NCBI RefSeq assembly: GCF_014650915.1 | Contig: NZ_BMVW01000022.1 | Location: 1-64,000, forward strand | Length of the DNA stretch: 64,000 nucleotides | Source: Streptomyces poonensis | Lineage (GTDB): Bacteria; Actinomycetota; Actinomycetes; Streptomycetales; Streptomycetaceae | Direction: 5' to 3' | In this document: piece after piece, positions 52,036 through 60,417 of the stretch | Numbering within the stretch: the first letter of the stretch is position 1 | Layout of the letters: each line of letters opens with the position of its first letter | Notes under the pieces: generated by a model | Seen by the model: only the letters and a program-made list of their open reading frames with translations | What the model was told of the DNA's origin: nothing | The model's database searches: none | Position numbers and translations under genes: made by a program

Positions 52036-52665
52036 ATGAACAGTGCAAGCGGCAGTCCGATTCGGTCGCGCTCTCATCGCCTCGGTATCTGGGCGGCAGT
52101 CGGTGCGGTTGGCTTGGCTTCGGCAACCGGCCTCGGGTGGTGGATTGTCCAGTCGTCGAGTGAGTCAGCTGTCGCAGTTCCCGCGAGTGTTTGTGGAGAA
52201 TCAATACCGGGAAATCCGGTATCTTCCTTGCTACCCAAGCATGGGACAAAGTTCACAGAGAAGTTCCAGAGCTTCCATGGTGGCGGATCCAATACTGGGC
52301 ACTGCTTCCTCCGTGGCGCCGGCATGAATATCGGCATCAACTACACCGTGCATGCAGGAAGCGAGTTCACCGAAGCGCACATTGAGGAAATGGCGAAGGC
52401 TCCCGGACGGTCCGCTTTGACGATTGGAAAGGCCAAGGGAGACGTTAGCAATACAGGTGGCACGCTATTTGTTCCCTGTCCCACCAAAGATGATCCTGGC
52501 TCACTCGTCAGGATCGAGGCAGCATACTATCGCCACCCGGACGATGTGCAGAACTCATGGAAGGAAGACTTCCGAGATCTGATCATCTCGGCAGCTCGCC
52601 ATGTTGCCCAGGATGTTCTGAAGTGTGAGGGATCCAAGGAACTCGGCGAGAACCGAAAGAACTGA
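52036..52665 (+). CDS. Membrane-anchored extracytoplasmic protein, unknown function
   Basis: The 209-aa protein has one N-terminal membrane helix (about residues 17-40), then an extracytoplasmic domain beginning SVCGESIPGNPVSSLLPKHG, with cysteines near 53, 90, 148 and 196. It shares the 'S(V/L)CGxxIP/V...' opening with the lipoprotein at 52847, and both are A/T-richer than the flanking genes. ATG 52036 has GAGG upstream; an in-frame GTG 52027 is the alternative. Confidence 0.7.
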   Translation: MNSASGSPIRSRSHRLGIWAAVGAVGLASATGLGWWIVQSSSESAVAVPASVCGESIPGNPVSSLLPKHGTKFTEKFQSFHGGGSNTGHCFLRGAGMNIGINYTVHAGSEFTEAHIEEMAKAPGRSALTIGKAKGDVSNTGGTLFVPCPTKDDPGSLVRIEAAYYRHPDDVQNSWKEDFRDLIISAARHVAQDVLKCEGSKELGENRKN

Positions 52666-52846
52666 TTCCTTACCATGGCTGACCACCGTCCTGGCCGCCG
52701 TATCGGCTGCACAGCACTATCACTCATCGAGCGAATAGCACAGCGCGGCAACCATAACCTCTGCACGGTGAACGATCTCAGCGGTACACCGCTACCAGGG
52801 AATCCGCGTAGTTCCGACAGCGGAGGCAAGCGGGAGGAAGCGTGCC

Positions 52847-53413
52847 ATGGGTAACTCTGGGAGCATCCTGAAGCGACCACTATGGGCACTCGTGGCAGTG
52901 CTACCACTGTTGTCCGGGTGCTCAGCCGAGGAGCAGGTGGAATACGACTTGCCGAATAGCCTCTGCGGCGTTCCGGTCGACCGAAGCGTGATCGAACCCA
53001 TCTTCCCTCCTGGAAAGGAACTGACTCAGGAGGGGGGCGCCCTGCCAGATGGCCAAGATCGATCGTACTGTTCGTACTTGGTGGACGGGAATACCGCCGT
53101 CAGCCTTTCAGATCAGCGTTACCAGGAGAAGCTGACAGCGCGAGATGTCATCATGAAGACCACTCCTCAGGGCCACGCCGAGGAGGTATCTGTTGTCGCT
53201 TCAGGTGACATAGCTCTGTACCGGGGGCATGCCGTAGGCGTGACTGCTTGTTCTGGTTTCCCGTCAGAGGTCGACGGTGAGGAGTCGCGGGTTTATGCGG
53301 TCATGGTGGGCATCGGCGACTCCGAGAATTGGCAAGAAGCACAGACCAAGCTCACCCAGTTCATGGAAGAGTTCTTGCCCGCAGCCGCGCAGGCAGACAG
53401 GTGCTCGGACTGA
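52847..53413 (+). CDS. Lipoprotein, unknown function
   Basis: The 188-aa protein has a lipoprotein signal peptide: KR near residue 10, a hydrophobic run, then LLSGC with the lipidated Cys25. The mature domain starts NSLCGVPVDRSVIEPIFPPG and has a Cys pair (near 78 and 130). It is related in layout to the genes on either side. The three may be immunity or surface partners for the large protein at 49723 (inference from position). Confidence 0.75.
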   Translation: MGNSGSILKRPLWALVAVLPLLSGCSAEEQVEYDLPNSLCGVPVDRSVIEPIFPPGKELTQEGGALPDGQDRSYCSYLVDGNTAVSLSDQRYQEKLTARDVIMKTTPQGHAEEVSVVASGDIALYRGHAVGVTACSGFPSEVDGEESRVYAVMVGIGDSENWQEAQTKLTQFMEEFLPAAAQADRCSD

Positions 53414-53440
53414 CACGGCATCAAGTTGGTCAGGATAGTG

Positions 53441-54673
53441 ATGGTCGTCCCGAGTCGTATACGCAACTCTGTCAACGTTCTGTTGTGTGTGGTCGCCGTA
53501 GCGGGGATCGGATGGAGCGGCACGGTGCTGTGGCAGACCTGGCACGCTAGACAGCAGATCAACGAGGCATGCGCGGGCCTCGTCCCAGCCGGGCGGGTGC
53601 TCACGCTCTGCCCGGCGGGCGGCGCCATCTCGCATCGGGTGGCCGACGAGGGCACTATCGAACTCGACGTCGGCCTGCCGCAGGACTGCGAGATCTTCAG
53701 CGCCGAGGCAGGGGAGAAGCACGGCACCTCCAGTGGCGAACGGTGGTTCTTCACCGGCACGGTCGGAGTCCTGCCCGATGACGAACCCTGGATGCCCGAG
53801 GACTCGCTGAACAACCTCATCGCCCCGTACAGCGAAGACCCCACCTACCCCACCGAACCGCTCGGTGGTGGTATCGCCGGCACGGTCACGGCTACGGGCG
53901 TCACCGTCAGGCTCCCGTGCGCGGACGGCACGTGGCAGGGGAAGTCGATCACAGAGCTGTGGGCGCGTGCCTCCCTGATGGACCCCGGTCCGGCGTTCTC
54001 CGAGAACGGACAGCTCACCTCACACGACCGGAACGCTCTGGCCCAAACCGCCGTCGGCACAGCCAACAACTTCGCCGAGCGCCTGGGCTGCGCCGACCGG
54101 CTGCCCGATCCTCCGGAGGACATCCCCGCCCTGGCCGAAGGCCCCGTTCCCGCCGCTCGTGCGGACGGCACCTGCGCCTGGTACCGCAAGGCCGACTTCG
54201 AACACGACGAGCAGCTGCCGGACCAGGTCCTCGAAAGCCGCACGGACGACACGCTGTGGGACGAACGTTGCGGCCTGGTGCTCAGCGAGCCACGCGCGAA
54301 CGCCCTCTGGCAGTCCGACGCGGCGGAACACGACAACATCGACCGCCCGTCACGCCCGGGCGATTGGTTCGTCTCGCTCCACACCTACTCCGGAGAGGCG
54401 GCGAAGAACGTCTACCTCAAGTCGGACGACGACGACTTCCCGGTCGCTGCGAGACCGAACCAGGCAGGCCGCAGCGACCGCTCGATCTGGTGGGCCTCCT
54501 CCGTCTGCGACGGGAAACCGCAGATCCACACGATGACCACCGCCTACGACTACAACAAGCTGACTGTCCCCGCCCTTGAGGAGGTGTTCCACACGTACGT
54601 CAGTGACGTCGTCGCCCGCCGCGGCTGCACGGACATCGAGCTGCCCGCCTCCTCGACCTTCCGCACCGACTGA
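53441..54673 (+). CDS. Membrane-anchored extracytoplasmic protein, unknown function
   Basis: The 410-aa protein has one N-terminal helix (about residues 12-32), then a large extracytoplasmic domain with about ten cysteines. Its opening EACAGLVPAGRVLTLCPAGG recalls the start of the two preceding proteins. Internal symmetry is suggested by CADGTWQGKSITELWARASL and CAWYRKADFEHDEQLPD. ATG 53441 has AGGA upstream; GTG 53426 is in frame. Base composition returns to normal high GC here. Confidence 0.72.
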   Translation: MVVPSRIRNSVNVLLCVVAVAGIGWSGTVLWQTWHARQQINEACAGLVPAGRVLTLCPAGGAISHRVADEGTIELDVGLPQDCEIFSAEAGEKHGTSSGERWFFTGTVGVLPDDEPWMPEDSLNNLIAPYSEDPTYPTEPLGGGIAGTVTATGVTVRLPCADGTWQGKSITELWARASLMDPGPAFSENGQLTSHDRNALAQTAVGTANNFAERLGCADRLPDPPEDIPALAEGPVPAARADGTCAWYRKADFEHDEQLPDQVLESRTDDTLWDERCGLVLSEPRANALWQSDAAEHDNIDRPSRPGDWFVSLHTYSGEAAKNVYLKSDDDDFPVAARPNQAGRSDRSIWWASSVCDGKPQIHTMTTAYDYNKLTVPALEEVFHTYVSDVVARRGCTDIELPASSTFRTD

Positions 54674-54770
54674 ACAGTTCGCGCGGAAGGTCGAGAAGAC
54701 CTTCATGCAGCACTCCGAAGGCGCTGACCCAACTGCGTACGGCGTCGTCGCGGGCGAGCCCCCAGCCGAG

Positions 54771-55142
54771 TCAGGGTTTGCCGATGTCGACGACCCACAC
54801 GCCCGTACCGTCGTAGGCCTCGGGCGTGGCGGTCAGTACCTGCCCCTCGACGGCACCGGTCACCGCGGCGTGGACAGCATGGCCCTGGGGCCACTCCAGG
54901 CCTGCCGCCACCGTCTGCTCGACGGTCGCGCTGCCGGCGAAGTCGAGCGTCAGGAACTCAAGGCCGGGCAGCGCTCCGACATGTGCTGCGGCCCCGGGGA
55001 GTTGAAGACTCGCAGCCACCAGACACAGCGCCGGGATGTGCGCGCGCTGGGCCGGATCGTCGACCTCGGCGACGGCCAGTCCGGACAGCAACCGGTGGCC
55101 ACGACACAGGGCGAGCACCGCCGTATGGTCCAGGATGATCAA
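54771..55142 (-). CDS. PIN-domain-like toxin of a type II toxin-antitoxin pair
   Basis: The 123-aa protein begins IILDHTAVLAL, the first PIN strand with its acidic residue, and has the length of VapC-like toxins. Only some of the later acidic residues are clear (ATPEAYDG near the end). The TTG start overlaps the antitoxin stop (TTGA), a classical antitoxin-toxin order. If active it would be an RNase. Confidence 0.75.
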   Translation of the reverse strand: MIILDHTAVLALCRGHRLLSGLAVAEVDDPAQRAHIPALCLVAASLQLPGAAAHVGALPGLEFLTLDFAGSATVEQTVAAGLEWPQGHAVHAAVTGAVEGQVLTATPEAYDGTGVWVVDIGKP

Positions 55143-55402
55143 CGGCGCTCCCCCAGCTGCCTGGAGGCGATCGCGGCACGCCACTCCTGCGCCTCTCGCA
55201 CATCAGCCTCGGTGAAGTCCGCGCGCAGGTTGGCCTGGACGTAGGCAATTCCTCGCGCTGTACGTTCCGCGCGCTCCGCCTCCGTAGGGGCTGCGGCGAC
55301 GACGCGTTCGACATAGGCACGCGTACTCAGGCCGCGCTCCTCCGCGAGGGTGCGCAGCCGGTCCCTTGTCGACTCACTGATCTTGATGGTGGTGTCAGCC
55401 AT
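55139..55402 (-). CDS. Antitoxin, CopG/ribbon-helix-helix type
   Basis: The 87-aa protein starts MADTTIKISESTRDRLRTLA, the RHH beta-strand then helix, followed by GLSTRAYVERVVAAAP. An acidic C-terminal helix (FTEADVREAQEWRAAIA) would wrap the toxin. It probably also represses the pair. ATG start. Confidence 0.8.
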   Translation of the reverse strand: MADTTIKISESTRDRLRTLAEERGLSTRAYVERVVAAAPTEAERAERTARGIAYVQANLRADFTEADVREAQEWRAAIASRQLGERR

Positions 55403-55476
55403 AGCGGCAGAATACAAGTGAATACCGAGCTTCGGCTCCACTCCCGAGAGGCGCGGCGCACTGTCGCGTGTGCCCT

Positions 55477-56151
55477 TCACGACCCACCCTCCTCTCCGCG
55501 CCGCGGGAAGAGATCGAGCACATCCGGCAGGGGTGGGAAGTGAGGAGCACAGTCCGGGCAGGCGTACACGCTCCATCCCGGACCGCTCGCCTGATGCACT
55601 TCGGAGACGAGCACCGGAGCGTCCGCGAGCACGCCACAGCGCACGCACATCCGCATGGGCCGACGTGGGGCCGGTCGACCGATGAGGGTGCACTGCCGGC
55701 AGAGCAGTCGACGCCGGCCAGTGGCGGCGTCGGTGACGGTGGCGTGAGGACGGCAAGGCGAACCGCACATCTCGCACGAGCCGCGCCCGCGTCTGCCGTA
55801 CGCGCCGCCCGGGTCGCCCGTATCGCCTGTGCCGTCCAGGCTTACCCATGCGCGGCCGGAGACATTGCGGTGCGGACCATCGTGCCCGGCGAGTCGCAGG
55901 CAGCCCAGCCTTGACGGCCCCGGCGGCAAGGTCCCGCACTCCCCCGCGTGGGGCGCTGTGCTGGGTGGTTGGGCCCAAGTGTGGCCGGAGGCGTCGCGAT
56001 GGTCGCCCTCGTGGGCTTCGGCGAGGACACAGGGCGGGCCGTAACAGCATGGCGCGCCGAGCCGCTCCCCGTCTGCTCCCGGACCGCGCCCATGCCTTCC
56101 AGGCTGCCGGGCGCCGCACAGCGGGGCGGCGGGTGTGTCGGCGGCGTTCAC
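55477..56151 (-). CDS. Cysteine-rich (zinc-ribbon-like) protein
   Basis: The 224-aa protein has its GTG start overlapping the upstream stop (GTGA). The N-terminal half has two H/C-type motifs (CVLAEAHEGDHRDASGHTW and CLRLAGHDGPHRNVSGRAW). The C-terminal half has three CxxC pairs (CEMCGSPC, CRQC, CVRCG, then CPDC). It probably binds zinc. It is of a kind common in Streptomyces accessory regions; function unknown. Confidence 0.7.
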   Translation of the reverse strand: MNAADTPAAPLCGARQPGRHGRGPGADGERLGAPCCYGPPCVLAEAHEGDHRDASGHTWAQPPSTAPHAGECGTLPPGPSRLGCLRLAGHDGPHRNVSGRAWVSLDGTGDTGDPGGAYGRRGRGSCEMCGSPCRPHATVTDAATGRRRLLCRQCTLIGRPAPRRPMRMCVRCGVLADAPVLVSEVHQASGPGWSVYACPDCAPHFPPLPDVLDLFPRRGEEGGS

Positions 56152-56498
56152 CAGGCGGCTCCCGCACCGATGCGCAGGCCGTGGATCACGTCCGGTTTGA
56201 CGTCGACGCCGTCGAGTGCCAGCAGCAGAGCCACCCGCCGCTCCCACTGCCGTTCCCGCTCCTCGTGGGCGGCGAGATAGGGGCGGACCATGACTGTCTC
56301 GTCGCCGTTCAGCGACTCATCGAGCCCGTAGGGGCTCTGCGGACTCGGCACCTCAGACCAGCCCCAAGGCATTCGAGGGACTGACGGAGCAAGCAACGGG
56401 GGTGCGACGGCCGTCCGGACCGCGCGGTGACGACCACGCGGACGTAGGCCGAGCATCTCTTTCCATAGCTCAGCGAGAGCACGGATAAGGTCAGTCAT
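56148..56498 (-). CDS. Small hypothetical protein divergent from GntR
   Basis: The 116-aa protein starts MTDLIRALAELWKEMLGLRP after ACAGGAG. A Pro-rich middle is followed by AHEERERQWERRVALLLALD, a charged helix. It lies divergently to the GntR gene across a palindrome, and overlaps the following zinc-ribbon gene. I recognise no family. Confidence 0.65.
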   Translation of the reverse strand: MTDLIRALAELWKEMLGLRPRGRHRAVRTAVAPPLLAPSVPRMPWGWSEVPSPQSPYGLDESLNGDETVMVRPYLAAHEERERQWERRVALLLALDGVDVKPDVIHGLRIGAGAAW

Positions 56499-56594
56499 GT
56501 CATCGCTCCTGTAAGCGGTGGCCGCGCCCCGGGACGGTGCCAGCCGTCGCCGGGGTCTTCTGTCCTCACACCGTACCGCCACTTGTAAGGTCCT

Positions 56595-56614
56595 GTCATG
56601 TGACGTCACATGAC
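56595..56614. promoter_or_regulatory. Perfect 20-bp palindrome, candidate GntR operator
   Basis: The 20 bases 56595-56614 read the same on both strands (half-site GTCATGTGAC). They lie 35 nt before the GntR start and about 97 nt before the divergent small gene, a good place for autoregulation and for control of the pair. Confidence 0.65.
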
Positions 56615-56649
56615 GGAATGCATTATCGCAGGTCAACTAGGGTCGATAT

Positions 56650-56937
56650 ATGACTGTTGATCTCGAGGGGCCCGAGCCGCTGTACGAGCAGATCGCCACC
56701 GTGCTCGCCGCTCGGATCGCCGATGGCACGTACCCGCCGCGGCGCCGCGTCCCATCAGAAGCGGCGATATGCACGGAATTCAACGTTTCACGGCCGACGG
56801 CTCGATCCGCTATCCGGCTGCTGAACGAGCGCGGACTCGTCGTCACCGTCCGCGGCAAGGGCACATTCGTTAAGGAGCAGCAGTCAACGGGCTCCAGCAG
56901 GGACCAGATCGGTGAGGGCGGGCCGGACCACACATGA
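56650..56937 (+). CDS. Small GntR-family winged-helix regulator
   Basis: In this 95-aa protein, residues 8-75 are the GntR winged helix (PLYEQIATVLAARIADGTYP, then PSEAAICTEFNVSRPTARSA and GLVVTVRGKGTFV). The normal effector-binding C-terminal domain is missing; a short charged tail is all that follows. It looks like a complete short regulator, not a truncation, since the stop is followed by no homologous sequence. Confidence 0.85.
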   Translation: MTVDLEGPEPLYEQIATVLAARIADGTYPPRRRVPSEAAICTEFNVSRPTARSAIRLLNERGLVVTVRGKGTFVKEQQSTGSSRDQIGEGGPDHT

Positions 56938-57580
56938 TCGGTCCGCCGTATGGTGACGACCACGCATGCCTGACGTGTAACGGATAGGCGCCGTCACTCG
57001 TGCCCCTTCAACACGGGTGACGACCCGACAGTTTCGCGAGGTTCGATGACGCACGCGCCACTGTGCTGCCGACGGCAGAGTCGCTTACGCTGATCCGTCG
57101 CATCACGAAGAAGCACCGACCTTGAGCCCCGAAGACCACACGCCGATTTTCCTCACGAAAGCGGTATGGCGCGCGAGTAGTTGCAGCGGTAGGCAGGGCA
57201 ACTGCCTGAGGGCAGCTGTCGGCTTGCCCGGCGCACTTCCCATACGGGACAGCAGGCGTCCGGCCGGCCTCCGGCTCGACTTCAGCCACCAGGCCTGAAG
57301 CGCATTCCTCAGCCACCTGCAGTTACCGGCCACATCTGAGAGCGCTGGGCCTGGTGGCCGGTACAGCGGAGCTCTGGGTTGTCCGCCTGTCGTTCCGCTC
57401 ATGACCGTCGCCCACGACCTGACGTTGTCCCCACTGGCTTGTACGAGGCAATACTCGCCGTTCCGCGGTTGCATGATCCGGAGCGTCACCCGAAGACAGC
57501 CGCATGGGCGCGCAGACAAGCGGTCATCTGCATGCTCGCGCCGTTTGCGTACCAGGGTTCGCACCCGACTGAACCTGAGG
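56938..57580. other. 643-bp region without a supported gene
   Basis: Frames on both strands are open but lack a good start or known domain. A plus-strand stretch (57430-57580; TGLYEAILAVPRLHDPE and TAAWARRQAVICMLAPF) reads like coding sequence that has lost its ends, so decayed coding DNA is possible. No terminator is evident after the GntR gene. Confidence 0.45.
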
Positions 57581-58891
57581 CTACTGCTGAGGGGGCCACT
57601 GGCCGTGATGCGGGGTGGACTGCTGGTACGGATTCTGCAGCGGCGAGACAGGCTGCTGATATGGGTTCTGCTGCGATGGACCGGACTGCCAGCCGTATTG
57701 GGGGTGACCAGTAGAACCGCCGAGGTCGCCATTCTTTTTCTTGCTTCGCCTGGCCAGCCTCACGATTAGGAACACGATCAGGCCGATGACAGCCAAACCC
57801 ACGACAGCAATGACAGCCCAGGAAATGATGGCCTCACGGTCCGACTGTGCCTGCTGCTCGTCGGACATTCCGATAGCAGGAGCAGCAGACTTCTCCTGCA
57901 GCGATTCCGGAACGGTGAGCGGGCCGTACTTCGAACCGACCGGAATATCTTCACGCAGTGCGGCAAGTGGCTGGATGATGCCATAGCCGTACTTTTCATC
58001 CGGAAGACTCAACCCCTCCTCGGACTCAGGCAGCGCCGCTGTCTCCACGAGGCGGTTCACAATTTGTCCGGCTGTCAAATCAGGGAATTCCGACCGCAGA
58101 AGAGCAACCGCCGCCGAAACGTATGCAGTCGAATCAGACGTTCCGGTCCCAGCGCGATATCCGTTGCCAACCCCCTTCGCGGAGACGATATTAGTCCCGG
58201 GTGCCGACAACAATACATGGGCGCCAGAATTAGAATCTTCCCAGATCTGTCCGTCGTTCTTCACCGCGCCCACACCCAACGCCCCTGGCGAGGCCGCCGG
58301 ATAGCACTTGCTTGAATCTCCGTCGTTACCCATCCCGCCAACAACTAGCACATCGCGACTCAATGCATACGCCACAGCATCTGAAGTCTTGTCCAAATCG
58401 CTTTGGTCGGTGGAGTCAAAGCACTGAGAGACATTGATTACAGAAGCGCCGGCGTCAACTGCATAACGGATCGAGACATCAAGCCCTGGCCCATCGGTAC
58501 CGAATTCCCTGACTGGTAGGATTTTCGCCCTTGGTGCCAGACCGATCACGCCATCGTTTACACCATGCCCATGAGCGGCGATGATTGAAGCCATGGCTGT
58601 ACCGTGGTCGTCGCCTGGGTTCGGAGTCGTACTACCGCCGTCCATGAAATCCTTACCTTCGAGGACGTTCCCTTGAAGGTCGATGTGGGCAGCGTTGACT
58701 CCATCATCGATAACGGCGACTGTGACACCGCTACCTTGGGAAATTTTCCACACGGCATCGGTGTTGAGTGCCTCCAGCGCCCACTGGTCTTCTCTGATCT
58801 GATCTGCAGCTGCGAGTGGCGCCGAGGCAAGCAGCAGCGCACTGGCCAGCGCTGTGGCGCTCAGAACGCGCACCGTTCGTGTGAGGGCCAT
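57581..58891 (-). CDS. mycP: Mycosin-type subtilisin protease (T7SS MycP), tandem copy 1
   Basis: The 436-aa protein has a signal peptide (1-29), a subtilase domain with Asp62 (VAVIDDGVN), His96 (DDHGTAMAS), oxyanion Asn189 (GGMGNDGD) and Ser252 (GTSDSTAYV), then a membrane helix (about 365-388) and a Pro/Gln/Tyr tail (NPYQQPVSPLQNPYQQ). Mycosins are T7SS proteases in the periplasm-like space. It lies downstream of copies 2 and 3 on the same strand. The extra cysteines near residues 157 and 196 are absent from the other copies. Confidence 0.9.
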   Translation of the reverse strand: MALTRTVRVLSATALASALLLASAPLAAADQIREDQWALEALNTDAVWKISQGSGVTVAVIDDGVNAAHIDLQGNVLEGKDFMDGGSTTPNPGDDHGTAMASIIAAHGHGVNDGVIGLAPRAKILPVREFGTDGPGLDVSIRYAVDAGASVINVSQCFDSTDQSDLDKTSDAVAYALSRDVLVVGGMGNDGDSSKCYPAASPGALGVGAVKNDGQIWEDSNSGAHVLLSAPGTNIVSAKGVGNGYRAGTGTSDSTAYVSAAVALLRSEFPDLTAGQIVNRLVETAALPESEEGLSLPDEKYGYGIIQPLAALREDIPVGSKYGPLTVPESLQEKSAAPAIGMSDEQQAQSDREAIISWAVIAVVGLAVIGLIVFLIVRLARRSKKKNGDLGGSTGHPQYGWQSGPSQQNPYQQPVSPLQNPYQQSTPHHGQWPPQQ

Positions 58892-58919
58892 TTCTCCTTA
58901 CCTCTCTCAAAAACAGATC

Positions 58920-58950
58920 CGTGGACGTAGCCTTGAGGGCCACGCCCACG
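58920..58950 (-). repeat. Mycosin inter-gene hairpin, copy 1 (degenerate)
   Basis: Imperfect hairpin (58920-58929 with 58941-58950) with two mismatches, 29 nt before the mycosin 1 start. It is homologous to the elements at 60350 and 61731. Confidence 0.5.
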
Positions 58951-58989
58951 ATCTCGCGAATGACAAAGACTGCGCTGAACCGCCTGTGA

Positions 58990-60324
58990 CTACTGCTGGT
59001 TCGGCCACTGACCCTGTGGCGGGGTCGACGGCTGCTGGTATGGATTCTGCTGCGGCGAGACGGATTGCTGGTACGGGTTCTGTTGCGGCAGAACGGAGGG
59101 CTGGCTGTATTGGGGGTAGCCAGTGGAACCGCCGGGGCCGCCATTCCTATTCTTGTTTCGCCTGGCCAGCTTCACGATCAGGAAGACGATCAGGCCGAGC
59201 ACGGCCAAGGCCACGAGAGCAAGGACGATCAGAAAGATCATCTGCTTCTGATCTGATTTCGCGTTCTCTGCCGCGTAGTCTCCGTCGGACTCACCGACAC
59301 TTGGAGCAGCGGAGGGAGTTTCAGACACGGGAACCTTGAGCGGCCCGTACTTCGAGCCCGCAGGGATGTCCTCCGTCAGTGCAGCAAGCGGACGAATGGA
59401 ACCGTAGCCGTACTTCTCATCAGGGAGAGCAAGACCCGCGGCGGAATCCGGCAAGACAGCCGTCTTCACCAAGCGGTTAGCGACTTGACCTGCCGTAAGG
59501 TCAGGAAACTTGGACCGAAGCAAGGCGGCAGCTGCAGACACGAAAGCAGTAGAGTCGGAGGTGCCATCCGAGATGCTGAGTTTATCATTAGGCCAACCAG
59601 CGCTCACGATGCGTGTCGCTGGGGCTGTAATGAGAACTTCCGGGCCATAGTTCGACCCTTCCCAGAACTTCCCATCTTGAGCCACCCCGCCAACCGTCAG
59701 AACGCCTGGGTACTTAGCCGGGTATTGAATCTCCGGGTTCTTGTTCTGGTTTCCAGCACCAGCCACGATCAAGACATCATGTTCCAATGCATAGGAGACA
59801 GCCTCGCGATCAGAAGGATTGTCTTCGCTGACATACGCCGAAATATTGATAACAGAAGCGCCTTGGTTCACCGCGTAGCGAATTTCATCGGCAAAACTGT
59901 AATCACGTGCGGTATCGTCCCGAACTGGAAGGATCTTAGCTCCCGGCGCCAGCCCTATTACTCCATCGGCGGAACCTGGTCCGTGTCCATGTCCGGCGAT
60001 GATCGCGGCAATCGCGGTGCCGTGCGAGGGATCGTCATCCGAGTCGTTACCGGGGGAAGCATCCTCATCGCCGCCAAGGAAATCCTTTCCCTTAAGCACG
60101 TTGTTCCTCAGATCAACATGCTCCGCATTCACGCCAGAGTCGATCACTGCAACGGTGACGTCTTTACCTGTCGAAATCTTCCACGCGGACTCAGCCTGCA
60201 GTGCTTCCAGCGCCCACTGGTCACGTCGGGCCTGGTCGGCAGAGGCAGCGGCAGCTGCCGTCAGGATCAGAGCGCCAGTCAGTGCCGCAGCGCTCAGTGC
60301 ACGCCCCGTTCCCGCGAAGGTCAT
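58990..60324 (-). CDS. mycP: Mycosin-type subtilisin protease (T7SS MycP), tandem copy 2
   Basis: The 444-aa protein has a signal peptide (1-29). The catalytic set is Asp62 (VAVIDSGVN), His101 (PSHGTAIAA), Asn192 (AGAGNQNKN) and Ser256 (DGTSDSTAF). A membrane helix (about 370-392) and a tail with two NPYQQ units follow. ATG 60324 (MTFAGTGRAL) is preceded by GGGAAG. It is closer to copy 3 than to copy 1 in the acidic insert before His101. Tail repeats and the intergenic hairpin show tandem duplication. Confidence 0.9.
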   Translation of the reverse strand: MTFAGTGRALSAAALTGALILTAAAAASADQARRDQWALEALQAESAWKISTGKDVTVAVIDSGVNAEHVDLRNNVLKGKDFLGGDEDASPGNDSDDDPSHGTAIAAIIAGHGHGPGSADGVIGLAPGAKILPVRDDTARDYSFADEIRYAVNQGASVINISAYVSEDNPSDREAVSYALEHDVLIVAGAGNQNKNPEIQYPAKYPGVLTVGGVAQDGKFWEGSNYGPEVLITAPATRIVSAGWPNDKLSISDGTSDSTAFVSAAAALLRSKFPDLTAGQVANRLVKTAVLPDSAAGLALPDEKYGYGSIRPLAALTEDIPAGSKYGPLKVPVSETPSAAPSVGESDGDYAAENAKSDQKQMIFLIVLALVALAVLGLIVFLIVKLARRNKNRNGGPGGSTGYPQYSQPSVLPQQNPYQQSVSPQQNPYQQPSTPPQGQWPNQQ

Positions 60325-60349
60325 TCCGTCTTCCCCATCCCCTACCGAA

Positions 60350-60379
60350 CGTGGGTGTGACCCAGAGGCCACGCCCACG
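60350..60379 (-). repeat. Mycosin inter-gene hairpin, copy 2
   Basis: A 10-bp stem with one G-U wobble (60350-60359 with 60370-60379), 26 nt before the mycosin 2 start. Confidence 0.65.
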
Positions 60380-60417
60380 CATCCTGCAATTCAAATCTGT
60401 CCCGAACTATCCCGCGA

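Noticed and set aside
57430..57580. Possible gene fragment (TGLYEAILAVPRL...)
   Set aside because: No start, no recognisable family, and it runs into mycosin 1 antisense; noted only as possible decayed sequence.
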